Source: Aspidiotus rigidus (taxonomy: Eukaryota; Arthropoda; Insecta; Hemiptera; Diaspididae). Taken from it: DNA of 64,000 nt. Position 1 is the stretch's first letter. Each line of letters opens with the position of its first letter. The position numbers and the translations under genes were made by a program. The notes under the pieces are model-generated. The model saw nothing but the letters and a program-made list of their open reading frames with translations, searched no databases and was not told the DNA's origin. The stretch spans positions 20,909,501 through 20,973,500 of the forward strand of contig JAVHKY010000003.1 in NCBI GenBank assembly GCA_035079385.1, read 5' to 3'. Below are positions 48,366 to 59,559 of the stretch, piece after piece.

Positions 48366-49277
48366 CAGTGGAACCTCTATAATTCGAACTCCCATAATTC
48401 GAAAATCTCTATAAATCGAAAAAATTTGCTGGCCCCTTGAAAAATCGCGTTAATTCGAAGAAAATACGTGTATTTTCCCCCCTCCGTATTTCGAATGTTT
48501 TAGGAGCTCATCTTACCATTTAAGTCGAAAATATCTACCTTATTTTGTCTCACAATTCGGATGTTCATGATACAACCAAGCCATGACTGGCAAATAAAGC
48601 TTGGAGGAATGTATCGGCAAAAACGGTAGCAAACTGCTTTAAAAAAGCTGGATTTGTTAAGGAGACTTCTGATGAAGAAGACGAAGAAGAAGATCCTATT
48701 CCTTTTGGTGTCAGCTCTGAGCAATGGAATCGGGTGGCTAGTCATATGGATGTTACCGAAAATTCTTTCAATGATTTCGTGCACTTTGATGACGACCTTT
48801 CGACGTACGGAAATCTTTCCGATGAAGACATTGTTGCAATGAATAGGAGAATTGAAGAGAAGGAAGTTGATGAAAATGACGTGAAGGATGTGGCCTCTCA
48901 TACTCTCTCCGTCGGGGTGTCTGCTAGAGAAGCTGCGAACTCTCTTATTAATGTAAGACAATTCATAGAAAGAATAGATGCGAATATTAATGATGACGTT
49001 TTTCAGGCAGTCGTGACTCTTCAAAATGTCATTGATAAAGCTCGGTAGAGCACTGCAAACCAAACGAAAATCACTGATTTTTTCAAGACTAAATAATATG
49101 CAATCTAAAACATGTATTTTCGGTTTTCACTTGTGCCTACATGCATAATATATTAAATTTCCATAATTCGATTTTTTTTTCAGACTTTTCTTTAAATCGA
49201 ACTTTCCATAATTTGAAAAGCTCTATATTTCGAATTTTCTTCTTGTCCCTTGAGTTCCGGATTATAGAGGTTCCTTG
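48366..49277 (+). mobile_element. Deletion-derived pogo/Tigger-like element
   Basis: A 912-bp element in the FB-A arm. The left end is CAGTGGAACCTCTATAATTC; the reverse complement of the right end is CAAGGAACCTCTATAATCCG. The TA target is duplicated at 48364-48365 and 49278-49279. FB-A at 52501-52560 supplies the empty site (ACATTAGTACCATAG in reverse complement). The interior holds only the C-terminal part of a transposase. Confidence 0.85.
48555..49100 (+). pseudogene. C-terminal remnant of a pogo/Tigger transposase
   Basis: The frame reads ANKAWRNVSAKTVANCFKKAG, then DPIPFGVSSEQWNRVAS and MDVTENSFNDFVHFDDD, then STYGNLSDEDIVAMN and a Lys-rich end. The W..V...T..NCF.KAGF motif followed by an acidic D..I(V) segment is characteristic of the C-terminal region of Tigger/jerky (CENP-B-like) transposases. 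The DDE catalytic core and the helix-turn-helix are gone, so the element cannot move itself. The longest uninterrupted ORF is 48734-49048 (104 aa). Confidence 0.7.
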
Positions 49278-49328
49278 TAGTACCATAGTCCACGGTAAGG
49301 TGGAACATTCCCAAAAAAATCAATATTT

Positions 49329-50585
49329 GAGGAGTTATCTGTAAAAAGGGCCTTCGTCGAGCGGAGGCCCTTTTTACCGAGATCATGATTTTCGGACGTT
49401 TCAGTTCAATGCCCATATTTTTCAATTTTTTTTTTGACATGTTCCATGTCTTTTCTCTCGCCGGACCCCGATTTTGAAACTCGCGAGTACGCCCCCCCTC
49501 CCCCCCCCCCGTCAAGAGAAATCTCTACTCCGGGGGTGATTCAGAAATTCGCGAGTACACCCCGCGTAATGATAATAAATATTTATATTAATTAATTAAT
49601 TAATAATTAAATAATTAAATAATAATAATTAAATAATTAAATGAATAAATGATTAAATAATAATTAATATAATTAATAATTAGAAAATCGCTACCCCGTG
49701 GGTGATTCAGAAATTCGCGAGTACACCCCGCGTAATGATAATAAATAATTATATTAATTAATTAATTAATTAATAATTAAATAATTAATTACCGTGCGTC
49801 CGTGCACATCTCTACCCCGCGGCTGATTCAGAAATTCGCGAGTACACCCCGCGTAATAATAATAATTAATAATTAATAAATAAATAAATAACTAAATAAT
49901 TAAATAATTAAATAAATAAATAATTAAACAATTAATATAATTAATAATTAAAGAATTAATATAATTAAATAATTAAATAATTAATTCAATAAATAATTAA
50001 ATAATTAATATAATTAATAATTAGAAAATTTTCTAAGTCCCTCTTCCTATCATATATGGCTGGATAGTCGAAATTTTTCCAAGTCCCCTAGACTTGAATT
50101 GTCTCATACCATTCCAATACAACAGCGAGTTCGCGCTACCTCATATTTCTCATAGAATACTTATACGACGCCAAGATAGGTAAAGGGGTAAACGAATAAT
50201 ATCTCACGAACACTTGACCTAGTAGAAGCCTAGACTGAAATATTTCAAGATGACTGATAAAATATAAAAGACATGGAACATAATTTTCATTTATTTGGTT
50301 ATGCCAGAAAATTTTTTTTGTATGGGCTTATATGGGATTTTATCCTTTCTCTGCAAGAAGGGCCTCCGCCATCTTTTTTTCTTCCGTTCTTTATGAATTT
50401 ACTATTCAACAGATTGACAATCTAATTATTGCATTTTATAGAAAAAGAGTTGCTCTTCAATTTTTGTGCTTACACTTTTTTTGATTAAACTTATTGTTGC
50501 AAAGTTATATTCATCCAAAGCTTCAAATTCATTTTTTCAATTTCAAAAATTTCCTTGCGGAGGCAATTTTTACAGATACCTCCTC
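49329..50585. mobile_element. 1.26-kb TIR element with GAGGAG-TATCTGTAAAAA ends
   Basis: The left end is GAGGAGTTATCTGTAAAAAG; the right end is the reverse complement of GAGGAGGTATCTGTAAAAAT. The ATTT direct repeat (49325-49328, 50586-50589) has its empty site at about 52470 in FB-A (CAATATTTAATGAAT in reverse complement). The short MITEs at 17204 and 23189 share the ends. The interior carries a minisatellite-bearing repeat (49428 to about 50320) and has no transposase. Confidence 0.8.
49428..50320. repeat. Minisatellite-bearing repeat R-C, copy 1
   Basis: Starts with GACATGTTCCATGTCTTTTC, then CTCGCCGGACCCCGATTTT, several GTGATTCAGAAATTCGCGAG / TACACCCCGCGT units separated by AT-only TAATTAATTAA/AAATAATTAAA tracts (49575-50025), and a closing GACATGGAACATAATTTTCA block near 50269. 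The start and end words form an approximate inverted pair. One PLE-terminal 45-bp unit sits at about 50030-50090. Confidence 0.65.
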
Positions 50586-51244
50586 ATTTAATGAATTTCT
50601 GTGATTTTTCCATCAATAGCGGGGTGAACTACGACTGCTACCGCAATAGACCGCGTGAAATCAATAGTCCATGTTCGAGCTGAAAAATACGCACTCTCCG
50701 AGGGATGAAATGGGAATGTAGATAGACCAAAAATATATTTTCAATATTTCGTCTATCGATTCGGTCAATTCTTATGTAAACACGTTTACCGATTAGGCGG
50801 AGTACGTTAGATTGAGAAAAATAGTTGAAAAATTCTCCAGTCGCTGGAAAAGTCTGGAAATAGTACAGAAGTGAGAAAATCCACTTTTTCACCCTGAAGG
50901 ACCGTGAGTTTTGGTATTTCGTTCATCAATCAGGTAAATTATAATGTAAACATATCCGTCGAGTTTCAAAAAAATAGACAAACAATTCTCCAGCCGCTGG
51001 AACGTTTAGGAAATGACAAATAATAGGGAAAATCCACTTTTTCACCCTGGAGGACTGTGAGTTTTGGTATTTCGTTCATCAATTAGGTCGATTATAATGT
51101 AAACACGTCCACAAAGTTTTTCTGACTTGACGGCTGGAAAATTGTTCACCATTTTTTTCAAACTCGACGGACTTGTTTACTCAAGAATTGACCTAATTGA
51201 TGAACAAAATATCAGAACTCACGTCTTCCAGGGTAAAAAATGGA

Positions 51245-52010
51245 TTTTTTGACATGTTTCATGTCTTTTCTCTCGCCGGACCCCGATTTTAAAATTCGCT
51301 AGTACACCCCCCCCCCCCCCGACAAGAGAGATCGTGCACGTGCAAATCTCTACCCGATATTCGATTCAGAAATTTGCGAGTACATCCCGCGTGCATGTGC
51401 GTGTGGGCGTGCACATCTCTACCCCTTGGGTGATTCAGAAATTTACGAGTACACCCCGCGTGCGCGTGCACATCTCCACCCCGTGGGTGATTCAGAAATT
51501 TGCGAGTACACCCTGCGTGCGCGTGCGATATTTCTCATACCATTTTCATACAACAGCAACGCGAGTGAGCCCCACAATAGCTGATCCGCAAGGGACGAAA
51601 GGCGACACCTCAAAATATTTCTCATACTAGCGCGAAAGATGAAACCCCGAAATATTGTATGCTAAACTGAGACCGGGAGCAAGAAAGAGGCCGAACGAGC
51701 GGAGCGAGTGAGCCCCACAAAAGGCAAAACCTCAAAATATTTCTCATTCCAGACTTCGCTCGTTCGCCTCAAGAATGTTTTATATCGGACTCATATGCTA
51801 AACCAAAACAGGGAATAAGAAAGAGGGCGAATGGGCGGAGCGAGTGAGCCCCATAAAAGCCGATAGCCCAAAAAATATTTCTCCGAAGCCTATTGTTCCT
51901 AAGAGACCACAACACTACCTAACGTTCTTTTTAAACAGCCGGAAAAGATAATATGAAACATGATTCTTATTAATTTGGCTACGCCAGAAAATCAATAATG
52001 ACAACAGCAA
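51245..52010. repeat. Minisatellite-bearing repeat R-C, copy 2
   Basis: Same start (GACATGTTTCATGTCTTTTC, CTCGCCGGACCCCGATTTT) and same units: GATTCAGAAATTTGCGAG and TACACCCCGCGTGCGCGTGC, here with GTGCACGTGCA/GCGTGTGGGCGTG spacers in place of AT tracts (51330-51530). It closes near GGCTACGCCAGAAAATC at 51965-51985. It interrupts the centre of FB-A copy 2. Short ORFs on both strands are chance frames through the repeat. Confidence 0.6.
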
Positions 52011-52908
52011 CCCGAGTGAGCCCACAAAATTTTAACTTTTCTTGATTATTTGTCATTTCCAGAACGTTCCAGCAGCTGAACAATTTTTTGACCATTTTTT
52101 TCAAATTTGACGGACATGTTTTGATCTAATTGATAAACGAAATACCAAAACTCACAGTCCTTCAGGGTGAAAAAGTGGATTTTCTCACTTCTGTACTATT
52201 TCCAGACTTTTCCAGCGACTGGAGAATTTTTCAACTATTTTTCTCAATCTAACGTACTCCGCCTAATCGGTAAACGTGTTTACATAAGAATTGACCGAAT
52301 CGATAGACGAAATATTGAAAATATATTTTTGGTCTATCTACATTCCCATTTCATCCCTCGGAGAGTGCGTATTTTTCAGCTCGAACATGGACTATTGATT
52401 TCACACGGTCTATTGCGGTAGCAGTCGTAGTTCACCCCGCTATTGATGGAAAAATCACAGATATTCATTAAATATTGATTTTTTTTGGAATGTTCCACCT
52501 TACCGTGGACTATGGTACTAATGTATGTTGTAGTAGATGGTATGGCGCTTCAAATGAATAATTTTCCTGAGGTGCCTCCCCCCCCCCGATTTTTTTAAAT
52601 ATTTGAGTTTGCGGTTTTGTTATTGTTAGAAACTAGGGGAAATATGAATGATTTTCTTTCAAAAAAATACCATAGATGAACGTTCACATATACTAAGATG
52701 TCCCCAAGTTACATTGCTATGCGATCATTGTTGCCTGAGATACAGCCATTTGGATTTTTGGCCTAAACTTAACTCTGCAGCCCACGTGGATGAGCGGAAG
52801 GGGCCAATTTTTTGGGTTTCGAGTGTTCTCATTGGGGACAACATTTTGACGGAAATTTGAAACATTTTTCGACAAAGGCCATTCCCCCCCCCCTTACCCG
52901 ACTAGAGC

Positions 52909-54289
52909 TTTTCTTTTATAGAAAACTAAATTCTGACCACCGAGCTGTGTCTACGAGGAAGGGGACTTATGAATGACTGCCGATGCGTAAACAGAAATCA
53001 TGTTTCATGGTCTCTACACCAAATTTTAGCTAGCTTGAAGGACAAATGAAGAAGAAAAGACGCGAGAGTACAGAATGCACATTGCCAGAAGACGACGACA
53101 AAGCCATTGTATCAAACTAGCCTGGGAGGAAGGAGCAAGCGTGTCGTTTACTCTGAGCTGGTATATCTTCATAGTCTGGTTTATTTGTCTTCTTATTCTC
53201 TATTAGTCTTTGAAGCTATGTTTGTGAGAACGGGAACGCAGACTAATTTCGAGCTGATCCTTCGCTGAATGCCATGTATTTGTCATTGAGCTGAAGTTCC
53301 GTCGAAATTCGGCGTCCTGCGAACGACAACTGTGACCTTGGCATACATTTTACCCTTTGGCCACCCTGAACCCAATATGTAGCGATATACAACACTACTA
53401 TAATACCGGTATAATATTATCTTATATACTACGACAACAAGGTGGGAGAAAAGGTGGGTGGGACTTGCAGGGCCGCCGATTAAGCCAAAGGTACTTTTTC
53501 CCTCTTTTTTTTCTTTTTAGCAAATTTTCGTTGGCAGCGGAATTCGATACTGAAATCTATTTATGTTTGGGCTTGAGATTCTTAGGTGGCCCATATACAT
53601 AGAGAAACTAGGAGAGAGGAGAAGGAGATTATAGGAAACGATTCTAAGATGGGCTCACTGATAGCAGACTTTCTCCCTGGCCCTGTTGTGGCCCTTGATG
53701 GCCCTGGAGCTTGAAGTGAGCTCGTTAGCTAGTGAATCTAGCATGCAGTAGCCAAATACTGGGCTAAGAAATACTGGTGGAGGGGAGATATGAACGAGTG
53801 AGCCCTGTCATCTAATTAGTCTTATAATCAGTGTACAAAGGGCTTTAAACTACACAATGGACTTGTGAAAAAAAGGCCGACTTCCTTAACGATGTTAAAC
53901 AAAGAACGCGGGGAATCTGTTCTATGGGTTCAAAAATAATATATGACATTACACGCATTAGGATAGGCCCCTCAAATGATTAGACATGCAATGCTTCAAA
54001 CACCACAAGTCTCCTTCCATCACATATTACGGCACGCGAGTGGGAATTTTTCCAATTCCCCTTTATCATGTATATATAGTAGAAATTGGATATATGTAAC
54101 GATATCCAAGGGGATAAAAATTTCAATCGTTAAATTCAATCTATCGTTAAAAGCGATGGGAATTACGTTCTTATTTCTACTTACAGGACCGGGACTCACT
54201 AATTTGATCGTTGTAAACGGTGAATCGCTAAAAGCGGTATCTAGTCTGGGAGGTAGACAATTCGACCTTGCATTTCGTGTTAAAATCAT
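52909..54289. other. Mixed repeat debris, no gene
   Basis: 52915-52980 resembles a PLE-terminal unit. 53330-53350 holds a TGACCTTGGCATAC word. 53880-53930 resembles the PLE end block (CTTCCTTAACGATGTTAAAC). The remainder is unassigned; small ORFs have no domains. Confidence 0.4.
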
Positions 54290-55080
54290 GAAATTTGGAA
54301 CAAACGTTTAGGACACTTGAACGAAAAATTTGAGCCATGGCGCCACGATCCAAACCCCATAGAGGCCCCGTAATGGCGGGTTGCCTAACAGGAAGGAGTT
54401 CTTGCATATAAATAACCGAAATATTCCTTTTGGTTTGCCTTTTATGTGGAAATTTGGGAAAAATTATCAAAAAATTCTTCCGACATTTTAGGGGCGCCGA
54501 GGGGCTGATAATTCCTAAAATAGGGGTAAAATTGAAGTGGCATACTTCAACATATTTTCACGAATTTGGGAAAAATACTAAAAAAATTCTCCGTCCGTCC
54601 AAAGGGACTAGGGGCCTCACCCCCCCCCCCCCAATTGAGGAAAAAATATTTTGTGTTTTTTTGGAAAAATCTCAACGGGTTCTGAAGTAGAATTTAGCGC
54701 AAAATCTGGGAAAAATAATGAAAAAATTCCTGGGCCCTCGGAAGGGGGTTAAAGGGGGCGCAAACCCTGGACAGTGATGAAAAACTTTTTGCAATTTTTT
54801 TCAAGTTCAACTGATTTTTATGTAGAATTTACCGTAGAATTCGGAAAGAATAGTAAAAAAGGTCCTGGAGGTCCGAGAGAGGGGGACTCGAACCCCCAAA
54901 TCTTGAAGTAAAACATGTAAGTTTTTGAGACCATTCATCAAACGGATTCTTGTGTGAAATTTAATGTAGAATTCAGAAAGAATTCTGAAAAACATCTCAT
55001 GGCTCTTCGAGGGGATCGGGAGGAACATAAAAATTTTTGGGAAAAGTTGTAAAGTTGTAGAACCACATTTTTATAACTGA
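54290..55080. repeat. Foldback/satellite family FB-C, copy 1
   Basis: Shares an extended block with 58505-58980: TTGAGCCATGG, CCCCATAG(A/G)GGCCCCGT, AATATTCCTTTTGG, GGGGCGCCGAGGGGCTGATA. Diverged monomers of about 150 bp follow (AATTTA(C/G)CG(T/C), GAATTCGGAAA, AAAAATTCCTG). They look distantly related to the FB-B monomers in word order. No coding capacity. Confidence 0.6.
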
Positions 55081-57599
55081 TAGCAAATATATATGAACAA
55101 CCACTCGATCATACAAATATCGCTTCTTCTATAACATGCCTGGAGCCTTAATAATTTATTATATTTGAAGTTTAGATAAAATTCTATGGTTGAAAAAGTA
55201 GGACTCGATACTTCTTGCTCCGTAGCTAAAAAGAAATAATGCGGTCGCGAAAATTGGCTTTACTGAGGATGAGAAAATGTAGAAGTAATATACGATGCAG
55301 TAAAATGTGTCAAAGAGGACCTGTTCATAAAAGAAGAAAATACGACTCTAATAAAATGGGTACAGAATGATCTACGATGATTCATCAAGAATTATTTATC
55401 CTCAAAAAGGAAAGAATTGGACGAACGGTAGCATCGGTGCAACGCAACAGTACATAGAGTAATGATGTACAGTATCGCTATATTTTCCCATCTAGGTGCC
55501 CAGATCGATTTGGTCGTTTTCTATATTATGCTTACCGGTAGCCTATTTTCTCGCTCTATCCGTTCGCAGAGATGGCCTACTTTCTATGTTATGTGATGTT
55601 CTTATCAACGGGATTTAAATCTTTTCAAATGTGGGTCGCGAAAGCTATTTAAATGGAATAAATGGATTTACGTCAAATCCGGTAGCAATAAATAGACGGA
55701 ACCGAAAATAACGGAAGAGAAGGGGTTTGCGTTACCCTCATTAACAGGATGGTGTACCCAAAATCTAAAAGAACAAAATTTTACACCACATTAACAAGCG
55801 TGTTCGAATTACTTACTTCCTCGTATGGGGGGTGTAGTGTATGTTGGGTAAACCTAACGAACATATCAACAGTTTTTATTGCCGAGTTGATTAAAAAGAG
55901 TAATAATTAAAAACGGTATAGCGTGGGAATCTAATTTACTTATCGTGTTTCATTTTCGCGTCGTACGCGTAGTCGGAACCGTGTCCTAAATGAGCTCTAA
56001 AAATATTCATTAGTTACCGGGAAAAAGCTCTCGTCCTAATTTTCGTACTTTTTGCAGGTGCGAACAGGTGTGCGACGACGAAAATGTTGGCCAAAATTCG
56101 ACACGAATACCAGGTATGGTTTCCGTTATTTTGTTCCTCCCTCACCTCCAGAGTTGCAGCCGTTCTGCGCTGTTGTGAAAATTACAGTTTGTTCGTTAAT
56201 GTTGACATGTAAAGGATGTTGAATGCTGCAAAGGAAGACGGGAAAATGTAGTACGGCGAGAGGGTTCAATAAACCTCCCAACTTCTGACCTAAAATCTGC
56301 TACTCCTGCGTAATTCATCGCTACTTCTCGCGCCCAATATAGAGTTTGCGGCCTTTTCGCCTTTTGCGGACCTGTGCGACGAGCCAACTCGCGCGAAAAT
56401 ATTTTTTCTAGATCACGTACGCTCAGTTCACGTTTCGCATCGTTTCTGCGAGAATCGGACGTGGCGTAAATTTCTATTTAAATCGTTCGCGAAATATAGG
56501 CGACGAGGAATTTTCATCTTCATACGGACTAATTGCGTGCTTTCGGTAGCATTGAAGGTGATGATGAAATTTTTTATCTAGACACATCTAAAAAAATATC
56601 AGCATGTCTTACAATACCTCGTAATCTTCCTGATTGAAAGTTCAACAATCTTTGTCGTGGAATAGATAATTTTACTTGACGAAGTGAACAATCTCTTCCT
56701 ATGATGTAGTCAAGATGTTTGCTCTTGACCCAGAAAGAATATTCATTTCTATCACTGACAGAACCCGCATCCTCTGTCCCACAATTCGCGTTAGCATGAG
56801 TATAATTATGGTTGAACGAGCAGTGGAGGAGAAAGCATAGGTCAGTTAGATCAATTGACTTCTTCTTTTGTACCTTTTGCAATGGTTGCGAGGAACCCAC
56901 AGTTTTCCAAATAAGTCAGCTACCTCTTTGTCTTGACGTTGGACCTCTCTCTTTTCTAGCTCTCCTTCTTCCGTAGAATTTTATATAGAAATTTGGCACA
57001 TGTATGTCTTTGGGCTGGGGGTCAGTCTGCAACCTGCAATCTGCTTCACGCGACGCGACGCTTTATGATATCATCAATGACCTTGACCTACTTTAGAGAC
57101 AAGGAAAAATTTCAACCTTTAGCCTTCATTATACTAGGCCTAATATACAGTATACTTTTCTCTTCCTTTTACATCCTACTCGTACCCGAGTACAGTAGAA
57201 ATCAGATATAACGATGTCCAAGGGGATCAAAATTTCAATCGTTGAATCCAATCTATCGTTAAAAGCAAAAGGAATTATCCTTCTTCTACAGCAGCCAGGA
57301 CTTGTTAATTTGATCGTTGTAAACGGTTAATCGCTAAAAGCGGTATCGTTATTTGCAGTTTCTACTTGGCGTTACATTTTACACTAGCCTAGATGTAGTT
57401 TAGGAGAATATACAATTACGTGTTCTCTGGTGGCTGAATAATCCAATTCTTGATTTTCACGCTCTACCATCCACGTTTGTGTGCCACTACCTCTGTGGCC
57501 TCTAGTCGTCCCTTCTTCTCCATCTCCTTTCTTCTCTGTCTCTTCTCCTCAATATTTCGTATTCTCCTAACCTTTCCTCGGCTTTTTGGAACATTAAGC
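55081..57599. other. Unassigned region
   Basis: No gene can be supported. A 60-bp segment at 56058-56117 is flanked by TTTTTGCAG and GTATGG and contains ATGTTGGCC, so it could be a first coding exon, but no partner exon was found. The minus-strand ORF 56574-56900 (108 aa) has no recognisable domain. 57190-57360 repeats words of 54070-54240 (ATCCAATCTATCGTTAAAAG, GTAAACGGTTAATCGC), a short interspersed repeat. Confidence 0.4.
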
Positions 57600-58520
57600 T
57601 CCACCAGTTTCTGCGTTCGGCGGCTGCGGATCTAGACCGCATGTTTCGAGGATTTCCTTGATGACGTCCTTATAATATAGCAAATTCTACCCTCCTCCAG
57701 CTCTATTGTCGCCCATTCTGTGTACATGTCCACTTATTCTGACTTCGATGCTAGTGCATCCTGTTTGCTTCAGGACCTCTGAATTGCATACTGAGAATCG
57801 TCTGTTGCATCGCTTCCATCATTTTCAGGTGTCTTCTATGTGGTAGCCAGCTTTCTGCATACAGCAGCATCAGTATAACTATAGATTTCCCTAGACAACG
57901 AAGTACAGTATCAAATCAGAAATGCAGCAGCCTCCGTAAACGAATTGAGTGAACGAGTTTTTGACGACAGAAACCAATACACAACTACAGAAATCGTAGT
58001 GTACAAATCCATTGTTATACCGATGCTGCTATGCAGAAAGCTGGGTACCACATTATACAAGACGACTGAGCTGGAAGCGATGCAGCAGAGGATTTGCATG
58101 CGTTTGTGTGGAATACAGAGGTCCTGAAGCAAACAGGATGCATCAGCATTGAAGCCAGAATCATTAAGTGAAGGCTCCGCTGGCTGGGACATGTACACAG
58201 GGTTACCAAAAATGATGCTATATTCGGAGCTGGAGGAGGGAACAAGAGCGCAAGGAGGGAAGAAACTGCTATATAAAGACGTCATCAAGGAAATCCTGAA
58301 AAAGTGCTGTCTATATCCGCAAAAGTACGCTCCCCAGGTATTTGAAGCGACCAGTTCTTTGCAGGAACACCCCTTCTTGTATTCGGATCTCTGTCGTGTT
58401 GTCACATATTTTGTTGAGATTCACCTTCACACCGAAGTCAGCGTACCTGTACAGTAATGTATTGATTACCTTCCACAGGTTTTCCTCGCTCTCCGCTACC
58501 ACGAACATTTAGGACGCTTG
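57600..58520. pseudogene. Scrambled LINE RT 3' fragments, head to head
   Basis: On the plus strand, 57905-58300 reads TTTEIVVYKSIVIPMLL, ELEAMQQRI and a degraded R(R/L)RWLGHVHR-like end, the usual C-terminal part of RTE/CR1-type LINE reverse transcriptases. The same part lies inverted at about 57610-57880. On the minus strand at 58508-58311 an upstream RT block reads ESEENLWKVINTL, VKVNLNK and FKYLGSVL. None is intact. The arrangement is an inverted duplication of one LINE end plus a separate piece. Confidence 0.65.
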
Positions 58521-59545
58521 AATGAAAAATTTGAGCCATGGAGCCACGGTCTGAACCCCATAGGGGCCCCGTCGTAATGACAGGTTGTCTAACTGAAAGG
58601 AGTAAGTCTTGTATATAAATGATCGAAATATTCCTTTTGGTTCGCAATTTATGTGGATTCTTATGTGTTTCGGACCGCCAATCAAAAAATTCTTCCGATA
58701 TTTAAGGGGCGCCGAGGGGCTGATAGACCCAAAAATAGTGATAAGATTGAAGTGACATATTTTCGCAAAAATCCGTACGAAATTTTCTGTAGAATTTTGG
58801 AAAAATACTGAAAAAATTCGTTCCATCTTTCAAAGGTCCCAGGTGCCCTCTCCCCCCTCCCCCCAAAAATTGATGAAAACATATTTTGTGTTTTTTGGAA
58901 AAATCTTAACGAGTTCCGAAGTAAAATTTAGCGCGAAATATGGGGAAAATAGTAAAAACATTTCCTGAAGCCCTCGGAGGGGGTCGAGAGGGGCACAAAC
59001 CCTGAAAGTGTTGAAAAAATTTTTGCATTTTTTTTTTCAAGTTCAAGAAATTTTTATGTAGAATTTACCGTAAAATTCGGAAAAAAATTGTAAAAAATTC
59101 CTGAAGGTCTCTAGGAGGGGGTAAAAGGACTCCAACCCCCAAAACTCAGGGCAAAAAATATGCATATTTGAGAAAATGACGGAATGGAAAAAAAAAGAAA
59201 CTAAAAACTAATGCAAAAACACAATTTACGTGAGTTATAAAAATGTGATTCTACAATTTTACAACTTTTCCCAAAGAAGTTCACGTTCTTCTCGGCCCCC
59301 TCGAAGAGCCATACGATTTTTTTCAGGATTCTTTTTGAATTCTCCGGTAAATTTCACACAAAAATCCGTTCGAATTTACTCAAAAACGCATATTTTTTAC
59401 TTTGAGTTTTGAGGGTTTCAGTCCTTTTACCCTTTCTCAGAGACCCTCAGGAATTTTTTCACCATTTTTTCCGAATTCTAAGGTAAATTCTACATAAGAA
59501 TTTGTTGAACTTGAAAAAAAGCAAAAATCTTTCCATCCCTTTTCA
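58505..59545. repeat. Foldback/satellite family FB-C, copy 2
   Basis: The left arm (58505-59220) matches 54290-55080. At about 59230-59540 comes an inverted run of the monomers (TTCACGTTCTTCTCGGCCCC, CTCGAAGAGCC, TTTTACCCTTTCTCAGAGACC), so this copy folds back on itself around 59200-59230. Confidence 0.6.
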
Positions 59546-59559
59546 TAAACTGCTTCATC

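Larger units (their letters stand above)
44665..52908. mobile_element. Foldback element FB-A, copy 2, split by nested insertions
   Basis: FB-A arm pieces occur in order at 44665-44823, 48266-48365, 49278-49328, 50586-51240 and, inverted, 52020-52908. Removing the four insertions between them (44824-48265, 48366-49277, 49329-50585 and about 51245-52010) restores an arm collinear with copy 1 at 1300-1900 and 3940-4766. The left terminus is truncated by about 120 bp; the right terminus ends CCTTACCCGACTAGAGC. The copy reaches to about 270 bp from the TRMT9B start. Confidence 0.8.

Noticed and set aside
51289..51630. Cys/His-rich repeated ORFs (HAHAGCTRKFLN)
   Set aside because: They come from the GTGCGCGTGC and TTGCGAGTACACC minisatellite units of repeat R-C and are not proteins.
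54875..54900. tRNA-like T-arm and perfect B-box (GGTTCGAGTCC) on the minus strand
   Set aside because: No acceptor stem, anticodon arm or A-box at the right distance. The related FB-C monomer at 59110-59145 lacks the B-box, so it is a chance variant of the repeat.
56058..56117. Possible 60-bp first exon with good splice borders and ATGTTGGCC
   Set aside because: No downstream exon with matching phase or homology could be found in the following 1.5 kb.
56574..56900. 108-aa minus-strand ORF
   Set aside because: No recognisable family, no splice-linked neighbours and repeat-rich surroundings; not supported as a gene.
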